From JABFXC01 sp045804265 (lineage in GTDB: Bacteria; Gemmatimonadota; Gemmatimonadetes; Gemmatimonadales; Gemmatimonadaceae), in contig JBJMNK010000135.1 in assembly GCA_045804265.1 (NCBI GenBank), positions 1 through 49,120 on the forward strand: a stretch of 49,120 nucleotides of DNA, given 5' to 3'. Shown here piece after piece: positions 43,265 through 49,120 of the stretch (position 1 is its first letter; every line of letters begins with the position of its first letter). The notes under the pieces were generated by a model. It did no database searches and was not told the DNA's origin. It saw only the letters and a list, made by a program, of their open reading frames with translations. Both the position numbers and the translations under genes were made by a program.

Positions 43265-44140
43265 ATGACTGAGAGCAGCGCGTTCGACGAGCAGAGCGGG
43301 GAGCGGGAGCCGTGGCAGCACCCGGCACCGGCTCCGGCTCGTCCGCAGCTGCGGCTGCCGACCGAGATGCCACGGCCGAAAGGCTCGCGCGAGTCGAGCC
43401 GCATCAGCGCGGCGATCTCGTTCGCGCTGCATGTGCTGATCATCCTCATGCTTCTCCTCCCGGCACTCCTCTCGCGGAGCGTGCGTTCGGCGCTCGCCAC
43501 CGGTGCCGGCGGCGCCGGCCCGGCCGGTGGTGGCGGGGGGAGCGGCGGCGGCGGGTTGTTCGGCCCGCGCGAGCGAGTGCAATACCTCCGCGTCGCACCG
43601 GATCCGGTGCCGCAGCAGACGACGCTGCCCATTCCGACACCGGTGACACCGCCGGTGACACCGCCACCGAAACCGGTCGTCACCCCGCCGACGCCGCAGG
43701 TGCAGCCGCAGGCGACACCGCCGCCTGTCGATGCCGCGCCGGCGACAGGGGGCGCGGCTGGAACCGGCAACACTAACGGTGCCGGGGGCGCCGGCCCGGG
43801 CTCGGGTGGAGGGATCGGCTCGGGGATCGGGACAGGCACCGGGAGCGCCAATGGTCCCGGCACGGGCGGGGGCGCGGACAGCGTCTATCCGCCGCAACCG
43901 ATCGAGGTGTTCATCCCGCCGACGCCGGTGCCGTCGAAGATCAAGCCGTACACACTCGTCGCCCAGTTCGACGTCGACTCGACGGGGAAGGTTCTCAACG
44001 TTGACTTCAACGAGACGCGCGACGGCGGCTACAACAAGAAGCTGCGCCAGCAGCTCGCACGGATCCGCTTCCGTCCCGCGGTGAAGCGCGACGGGCGGCC
44101 GGTGCGCGCCACATTTCCGCTCACGTATGACATCTACTGA
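43265..44140 (+). CDS. Second TonB-family protein with Gly-rich and Pro-rich arm
   Basis: A 291-residue TonB-like protein. After about 60 polar residues there is one membrane helix (ISFALHVLIILMLLLPALL). A glycine-rich stretch follows (GGGGGSGGGG), then a Pro/Thr arm with repeated PVTPP units, a second Gly-rich stretch, and a C-terminal TonB-like domain (FDVDSTGKVLNVDFNETRD, RIRFRPAVKRDGRPV). The domain lacks the full YP-start motif of the first TonB, so its partner may differ. It lies after the exbD genes and a hairpin, probably with its own promoter. Confidence 0.82.
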   Translation: MTESSAFDEQSGEREPWQHPAPAPARPQLRLPTEMPRPKGSRESSRISAAISFALHVLIILMLLLPALLSRSVRSALATGAGGAGPAGGGGGSGGGGLFGPRERVQYLRVAPDPVPQQTTLPIPTPVTPPVTPPPKPVVTPPTPQVQPQATPPPVDAAPATGGAAGTGNTNGAGGAGPGSGGGIGSGIGTGTGSANGPGTGGGADSVYPPQPIEVFIPPTPVPSKIKPYTLVAQFDVDSTGKVLNVDFNETRDGGYNKKLRQQLARIRFRPAVKRDGRPVRATFPLTYDIY

Positions 44141-44157
44141 CGTCTCGTCGAGACGTC
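44139..44157 (+). terminator. Short hairpin at the second tonB stop
   Basis: GACGTCTC-GTC-GAGACGTC, perfect 8-base arms, starting in the stop codon of the second tonB gene. There is no clear T-run, so it may stop or stabilise the transcript end. Confidence 0.45.
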
Positions 44158-44316
44158 GCTCCGGTGCGCTGCGAGCGCGCTGTTCGAGCCCGGCCGCGAG
44201 CTGCCTTTCGCTCTGGCCAACCTGAGCCGCCATAGGTACATTGACGCCACCGTAACCCGCGTCGCGGCATCGCCTTCCCGCTGCTGACGCTCTGCCCGAC
44301 AACGAGGAAATCCCGG

Positions 44317-45852
44317 ATGAGCAGTGTAGCCGCCGCGCCCGACGCGGTGACCGACACGCAGCCCGAATTCGTGAAGGCGCTGACGTTGACCGACGCGACG
44401 ATGCTCGTCGCCGGTTCGATGATCGGCTCCGGGATCTTTCTCGTTTCCGCGGACATCGCCCGCCAGGTGCAGTCGCCCTTCTGGCTGATCATGGCGTGGC
44501 TTCTCTCCGGGGTGATGACGGTGCTCGCCGCGCTCGCCTACGGGGAGCTCGCGGCGATGTACCCCAAGGCCGGCGGCCAGTACGTCTTCCTTCGAGAGTC
44601 CATGGGTCCGCTCATGGGCTTTCTTTACGGCTGGACGTTGTTCGTCGTGATCCAGACCGGCACCATCGCCGCCGTCGCCGTCGCCTTCGGCAAGTTCCTC
44701 GGCGTGCTCTGGCCGGCGATCTCGCCGGTCCGCTACGGCTGGTTCCCCCAGGCGGACGTCTGCTCGGTAGCGTTAGGCTGCCACGATGCGGCGACGCAGA
44801 GCGTCCAGCTCGGGCTCACCCCGCAGCGGCTGATCGCGCTGATCATGATCTGGGTGCTGACGTGGGTGAACCTGCGCGGCGTGCGCGAGGGAAAGCTGGT
44901 CCAGACGACGCTCACGACCGTGAAGACGGTGGCGCTCGCGGCGCTCATCATCCTCGGGCTCACCGTCGGCCGCAACGCCATCGCGCTGCACGCCAACTTC
45001 GGTGCGGGAAACTTCGGCGGCGCTGCCGGCGTCACGGGCGCCTTCGTGCTCGCCTTCGGCGCGGCGATGGTCGGCTCGCTCTTCTCGAGCGACGCCTGGA
45101 ACAACGTCACCTTCGCCGCCGCCGAAGTCCGGAACCCGCAGCGGAATCTTCCGCGCGCGCTGTTCTTCGGGACGGGGCTCGTCTGCGTCCTCTACATCAT
45201 CGCGAACTTCGCCTACCTCTCGGTGCTGCCACTGCACGGCGACCCTAACGGTGCCGACGTGATCCAGCGCGGGATCATGTACGCGACGCAGGACCGGGTC
45301 GGCACCGCGGTCGCCGAGACGATCTTCAGCGGTTATGGCGCGACGATCATGGCGATCGCGATCCTCATCTCGACGTTCGGCTGCAACAACGGGCTCATTC
45401 TCGCCGGCGCCCGCGTCTACTGGGCGATGGCGCGCGACCGGTTGTTCTTCCGCCGGGTCGGGCGCCTCAATGCGAAGCACGTCCCCGCGGCCGGGCTGAT
45501 CGCACAATCGATCTGGACGAGCATCCTCTGCCTGACAGGGACGTACAACCAGCTGCTCGACTTCGTGATCTTCGCCGCGCTGCTCTTCTACGTCGCGACG
45601 ATTGCCGGGCTGTTCATCCTTCGGCGCCGGCTGCCTGACGCTCCGCGCCCGTACCGCGCGGTGGGCTACCCGCTGCTGCCCGCCCTCTACATCGTCCTCG
45701 CGGCGGCGGTCGCCGTCGTGCTGCTCATCGCCGACAAGACGCGCACGCAGGCCTTCTCCGGCCTCGTGCTCGTGCTGCTCGGCGTTCCCGTGTACTTCCT
45801 CTGGCGCAGCGTCGAGGGACGCCCGGAGCAGGTACCTGATGGGCGCGCCTGA
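44317..45852 (+). CDS. APC-family amino acid permease
   Basis: A 511-residue transporter with about 12 membrane helices. The APC signature MLVAGSMIGSGIFLVSADIA lies at residues 29-50 (substrate-binding GSG), GELAAMYPKAGGQYVFLRE follows, and helix 6 has LFSSDAWNNVTFAAAEVRNPQRN. It resembles the LAT/SteT subgroup of amino acid exchangers. GAGGAAA upstream supports the ATG. It is separated by 32 bases from the pyrophosphatase gene. Confidence 0.9.
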   Translation: MSSVAAAPDAVTDTQPEFVKALTLTDATMLVAGSMIGSGIFLVSADIARQVQSPFWLIMAWLLSGVMTVLAALAYGELAAMYPKAGGQYVFLRESMGPLMGFLYGWTLFVVIQTGTIAAVAVAFGKFLGVLWPAISPVRYGWFPQADVCSVALGCHDAATQSVQLGLTPQRLIALIMIWVLTWVNLRGVREGKLVQTTLTTVKTVALAALIILGLTVGRNAIALHANFGAGNFGGAAGVTGAFVLAFGAAMVGSLFSSDAWNNVTFAAAEVRNPQRNLPRALFFGTGLVCVLYIIANFAYLSVLPLHGDPNGADVIQRGIMYATQDRVGTAVAETIFSGYGATIMAIAILISTFGCNNGLILAGARVYWAMARDRLFFRRVGRLNAKHVPAAGLIAQSIWTSILCLTGTYNQLLDFVIFAALLFYVATIAGLFILRRRLPDAPRPYRAVGYPLLPALYIVLAAAVAVVLLIADKTRTQAFSGLVLVLLGVPVYFLWRSVEGRPEQVPDGRA

Positions 45853-45884
45853 CGCGCGCCGCTCCACCCCTCTTCACCGGTAAC

Positions 45885-48071
45885 ATGAACTCAACGCAGT
45901 CCAACCTGCTGTGGATCGTCCTCGGATGCAGCGTGTTCGCGCTGTTGTTCGCCGTCTGGCTCGCGCGCTGGGTGCTCGCGCGCGGACGTGGCACGCCGGA
46001 GATGCAGCGCATCTCCGACGCGATCCAGCAGGGAGCCGAAGCGTATCTCGCGCGCCAGTACAAGACGATCGCGATGCTTTCGATCGTCGTCGCCATCCTG
46101 ATCGGCGTCGGCTACGGATACTTTCGCGCGACCACCGAGCACGACCCGGTCAGCAGCGCGAAGACGCTCGCGCTCTATGTCACCGGCTCGTTCCTGCTTG
46201 GCGCCGTCAGCTCGGGAATCGCCGGCTTCATGGGGATGTGGATCTCGATCCGCGCGAACATCCGCGTCGCGTCGGCGGCGATGACGTCGCTCAACGGCGC
46301 GCTGCAGACGGCGCTCCGCGGCGGTGCGGTGTCGGGGCTGTTCACGGTCGCGATGAGCCTCCTCGGCGTCGGCGGCCTGTTCGCGCTGCTCGATGCGTTC
46401 CCGCCGTCAGGCATGTCGTCGGCCGACTGGGCGCGTCGCATCCCGTTCCTGATCGTCGGCTACGGCTTCGGCGCGTCGTTCGTCGCGCTGTTCGCACAGC
46501 TCGGCGGCGGCATCTACACGAAGGCCGCCGACGTCGGCGCGGACCTCGTCGGCAAGGTGGAAGCAGGAATTCCCGAGGATGATCCGCGCAACCCGGCGGT
46601 GATCGCCGACCTGGTGGGCGACAACGTCGGCGACTGCGCCGGCCGCGGTGCCGACCTGTTCGAGTCCACTGCCGCCGAGAACATCGGTGCGATGATCCTC
46701 GGCGTCCTGCTCTACGGGCAGTTCGGCGTGAACGGCATTCTCTTTCCGCTGGTGATCATGGCGTTAGGCCTGATCTGCTCGATCATCGGCGTGATGACGG
46801 TGAGCACGAAGGAAGACGCCGACCCGATGGCCGCGCTCAACCGCGGCTATTACATCACCGCGGCGCTGGTCACCGTGGCGTTCTTCTTCGCGTCGAGGTG
46901 GCTGCTCAATCCGGCGAGCGCGCCCGACGCGTGGTGGCACTACTTCGCCTGCGGCCTGATCGGGATCGCGACGTCGATCGCCTTCGTCTTCATCACCCAG
47001 TACTACACCGAGTACCGCTACCGCCCGGTGCTCGGCATCGCCGAGGCGAGCCAGACCGGTCCGGCGACGAACATCATCGCCGGCCTTGCGGTCGGGATGG
47101 AGTCGACGGTGATGCCGGTGATCGTGATCGGCATCGCGATCATCGCCAGCTACGCGTTAGGCACGAACAGCGGTCTGGTCAACGAGGCCGGCCAGCCGAT
47201 CGGCGGGCTGTTCGGCACTGCGGCGGCGACGATGGGAATGCTCGGCACCTGCGGCTACATCCTGGCGATGGACGTGTTCGGCCCGATCACCGACAACGCC
47301 GGCGGGATCGTCGAGATGTCGCGCCAGCCGGAGAGCGTGCGCGACAAGACCGATCGCCTCGACTCGGTGGGCAACACGACGAAGGCGCTGACCAAGGGCT
47401 ACGCAATCGGCTCGGCGGCACTCGCGGCGTTCCTGCTCTTCAGCGCGTATCTCGACGAAGTGCGCAACTACACCGCGCAGGCGCTGCACGTGGACCTGTC
47501 GAAGCCGGCGGTGTTCGTCGCCGGCCTCCTCGGCGCGATGCTGGTGTTCTGGTTCTCGTCGCTGGCGATGACGGCCGTTCGCAAGGCCGCATCGAGCGTG
47601 ATCACCGAGGTGCGGCGGCAGTTCAAGGAGCGCCCGGGGATCATGCAGGGAACCGAGCTTCCCGACTACGCCGCGTGCGTGGACATCGTGACGGTCGGTG
47701 CGTTGAAGGCGATGGTGCTTCCCGGCGCTCTGGTCGTGCTGTTCCCGATCGTGGTCGGGCTCTCCTTCAAGCACTTCGCGCCGCGCAACGAATACCTCGG
47801 CGCCGAAGCCGTGGCGGCGCTGCTCATGGTCGGCACGATCGCCGGAATCCTGATGGCCGGGTTCCTCAACAACGGTGGCGGTGCGTGGGACAACGCCAAG
47901 AAGTACATCGAGACCGGCGTCTACGGCGGCAAGCGGTCCGACGCCCACAAGGCGGCCGTCGTCGGCGATACCGTCGGTGACCCGTTCAAGGACACCGCCG
48001 GCCCGTCGCTGCACGTGCTGATCAAGCTCCTCAGCACGATCACGCTGGTGCTCGCGCCGCTGTTCATCTGA
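45885..48071 (+). CDS. hppA: Membrane-bound H+-translocating pyrophosphatase, K+-independent type
   Basis: A 728-residue membrane protein with about 16 helices that couples pyrophosphate hydrolysis to ion pumping. The catalytic segments are present: DVGADLVGKVEAGIPEDDPR, LVGDNVGDCAGRGADLFES, and late GGGAWDNAKKYIE with GDTVGDPFKDTAGPS. At the K+-dependence site it reads GNTTKALTKG, with Lys500 and Thr503, the pattern of K+-independent, H+-pumping enzymes, rather than GNTTAA-x-GKG. It may help energise the membrane when energy is short. The stop overlaps the next start by one base. Confidence 0.95.
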   Translation: MNSTQSNLLWIVLGCSVFALLFAVWLARWVLARGRGTPEMQRISDAIQQGAEAYLARQYKTIAMLSIVVAILIGVGYGYFRATTEHDPVSSAKTLALYVTGSFLLGAVSSGIAGFMGMWISIRANIRVASAAMTSLNGALQTALRGGAVSGLFTVAMSLLGVGGLFALLDAFPPSGMSSADWARRIPFLIVGYGFGASFVALFAQLGGGIYTKAADVGADLVGKVEAGIPEDDPRNPAVIADLVGDNVGDCAGRGADLFESTAAENIGAMILGVLLYGQFGVNGILFPLVIMALGLICSIIGVMTVSTKEDADPMAALNRGYYITAALVTVAFFFASRWLLNPASAPDAWWHYFACGLIGIATSIAFVFITQYYTEYRYRPVLGIAEASQTGPATNIIAGLAVGMESTVMPVIVIGIAIIASYALGTNSGLVNEAGQPIGGLFGTAAATMGMLGTCGYILAMDVFGPITDNAGGIVEMSRQPESVRDKTDRLDSVGNTTKALTKGYAIGSAALAAFLLFSAYLDEVRNYTAQALHVDLSKPAVFVAGLLGAMLVFWFSSLAMTAVRKAASSVITEVRRQFKERPGIMQGTELPDYAACVDIVTVGALKAMVLPGALVVLFPIVVGLSFKHFAPRNEYLGAEAVAALLMVGTIAGILMAGFLNNGGGAWDNAKKYIETGVYGGKRSDAHKAAVVGDTVGDPFKDTAGPSLHVLIKLLSTITLVLAPLFI

Positions 48072-49120
48072 TGTCCGGCTTCTTTTCGCGGAAGCCGATC
48101 GCCGCCCTCCTCGCCGAGGGCGAGAACCCGAACGGGCTCCGTCGTGCGTTAGGCGCGGGCGACCTGATCATGCTGGCGATCGGCGCCGTGATCGGCGCCG
48201 GCATCTTCGGCGCGATCGGGACGGCCGCGGCCGGCGAGACCAACGCCGCCGGCGAGATCGTCCGCAGCGGGGCGGGGCCGGCGCTGGTGCTCTCGTTCGT
48301 CCTGCTCGGGCTGGCGTGCATGCTGGCCGGGCTCTGCTACGCCGAGCTGGCGTCGATGATCCCGCAGGCCGGGAGCGCGTACGCGTACTCGTACGCAACG
48401 TTAGGCGAGATCGTCGCCTGGATCATCGGCTGGGACCTGATCCTCGAGTACGCCGTGGGCAACGTCGCCGTCGCCATCTCGTGGGGCGACTACTTCAAGC
48501 GGGTGCTGGCGGCGATGCACATCGTGCTCCCCGACCACCTGACCACGGGCTACCGGACAGCCCTGCTCAGCTCGGACCCGGCAGTGCACGGGCTGATGGC
48601 GAGCGCGCCGCACATTGCCGGTATCCCGATCCTGGTGAACGTGCCGGCGTTCGCGATCGTCGCGCTGATCACCTGGTTGCTCTACCTCGGCGTCAAGGAG
48701 AGCACCCGGGCCAACAACATCATGGTCGTCGTGAAGCTGGCGGTGCTGGCGCTGTTCATCGTCGTCGGCGCGACGCGGATCGACACCGCCAACTATCACC
48801 CGTTCGCGCCTAACGGCTTCACCGGCATCCACCACGGCGCGGCGATCGTCTTCTTCGCCTACATCGGCTTCGACGCGATCTCGACCGCTGCCGAGGAGAC
48901 GAAGAACCCGCAGCGCAACATGCCGATCGGCATCCTCGCCGGGCTGGCCATCTGCACGCTGATCTACGTGATTGTCGGCGCGGTGCTCACCGGGATGGTT
49001 CCGTACACGCAGCTCGGCGTCGCCGATCCGCTGGCGAAGGCGCTCGACCTGGCCGGGCTGACGAGGATCAGCACGATCCTGTCGTTAGGCGCGATCTTCT
49101 CGATGGCGGCGGTGCTGCTC
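48071..49120 (+). CDS. Cationic amino acid transporter-like APC permease (3' truncated)
   Basis: The first 350 codons of an APC permease; the frame stays open to the window edge. It begins MSGFFSRKPIAALLAEGE, then shows the helix-1 signature LAIGAVIGAGIFGAIG, AELASMIPQAGSAYAYSYATLGE, and in helix 6 AIVFFAYIGFDAISTAAEETKNPQRNMP, all typical of the CAT-like subfamily. Its ATG sits in the TGATG overlap with hppA, so the two are co-translated. Octamers occur at 48147, 48399, 48808 and 49083. Confidence 0.93.
   Translation, partial: MSGFFSRKPIAALLAEGENPNGLRRALGAGDLIMLAIGAVIGAGIFGAIGTAAAGETNAAGEIVRSGAGPALVLSFVLLGLACMLAGLCYAELASMIPQAGSAYAYSYATLGEIVAWIIGWDLILEYAVGNVAVAISWGDYFKRVLAAMHIVLPDHLTTGYRTALLSSDPAVHGLMASAPHIAGIPILVNVPAFAIVALITWLLYLGVKESTRANNIMVVVKLAVLALFIVVGATRIDTANYHPFAPNGFTGIHHGAAIVFFAYIGFDAISTAAEETKNPQRNMPIGILAGLAICTLIYVIVGAVLTGMVPYTQLGVADPLAKALDLAGLTRISTILSLGAIFSMAAVLL

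Noticed and set aside
45979..45997. Second sigma54-like site (TGGCACG) in hppA
   Set aside because: The GC of the -12 element is two bases out of the required spacing and the site is inside a coding region.

Overview
The window is about 49 kb of very GC-rich bacterial chromosome. It is densely coding, mostly on the + strand, and many genes overlap by 1-4 bases (ATGA, TTGA, GTGA, TGATG, TAGTG junctions). The gene content (alternative complex III respiratory operon, heparinase-like and GH38 glycan enzymes, TonB/ExbB/ExbD, H+-pyrophosphatase, APC permeases) and an octamer, CGTTAGGC, repeated about 50 times on the two strands together suggest an aerobic, diderm soil-type bacterium, most likely Gemmatimonadota. 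That placement is inference from general impression, with no marker gene tested.

Layout. 1-8.3 kb: 3' end of arginine decarboxylase, a cation/proton antiporter, a secreted TPR protein, Mn-type superoxide dismutase and a DedA protein on the - strand, then a membrane-anchored M15-type peptidase, a zinc-ribbon membrane protein, a DUF488 protein and a tiny membrane protein. 8.4-21.2 kb: a glycan/peptide utilisation-like block with a GH38 alpha-mannosidase, two oligopeptide-type ABC permeases on the - strand (the B subunit is frameshifted at a GC dinucleotide tract), then a tight + strand operon of substrate-binding lipoprotein, heparinase II/III-like lyase, TrmJ-type RNA methyltransferase, class-III aminotransferase and two amidohydrolase-fold proteins, the second lacking the usual metal ligands. 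21.4-22.0 kb: an outer-membrane barrel protein on the - strand. 22.3-30.2 kb: a complete six-gene alternative complex III operon (actABCDEF) preceded by a perfect Rex-type operator. 30.3-35.1 kb: thioredoxin 2, tRNA-Ala(UGC), a secreted DinB-like protein, a peroxiredoxin, a large (alpha/alpha)6-type glycosidase and a small heat-shock protein. 35.4-40.5 kb: two two-component systems (a soluble PAS kinase with an NtrC-type sigma54 activator, then an OmpR-type regulator with a membrane kinase). 40.6-44.1 kb: TonB-ExbB-ExbD-ExbD-TonB. 44.3-49.1 kb: an APC permease, a K+-independent H+-pyrophosphatase and a second, truncated APC permease.

How the genes work together. The act operon would pass electrons from quinol to cytochrome c, and the Rex site would tie its expression to the NADH/NAD+ ratio. 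No terminal oxidase is in the window. The peroxiredoxin, thioredoxin 2 and SOD fit an aerobic lifestyle. The glycan block and the 32-34 kb glycosidase fit oligosaccharide or glycopeptide scavenging, with uptake across the outer membrane powered by the TonB/ExbBD locus.

The main structures not explained by genes are: (1) the CGTTAGGC octamer, which inside genes is nearly always read as Leu-Gly (TTA GGC) or Pro-Asn (CCT AAC), so that rare codons are tied to one DNA word; (2) a group of intergenic inverted repeats built on a 7-base period and placed at gene ends, mostly between convergent genes, one of which encodes the last residues of thioredoxin 2; (3) a perfect Rex operator ahead of actA; and (4) a possible sigma54 promoter with an adjoining 21-base palindrome ahead of the NtrC-type two-component pair.
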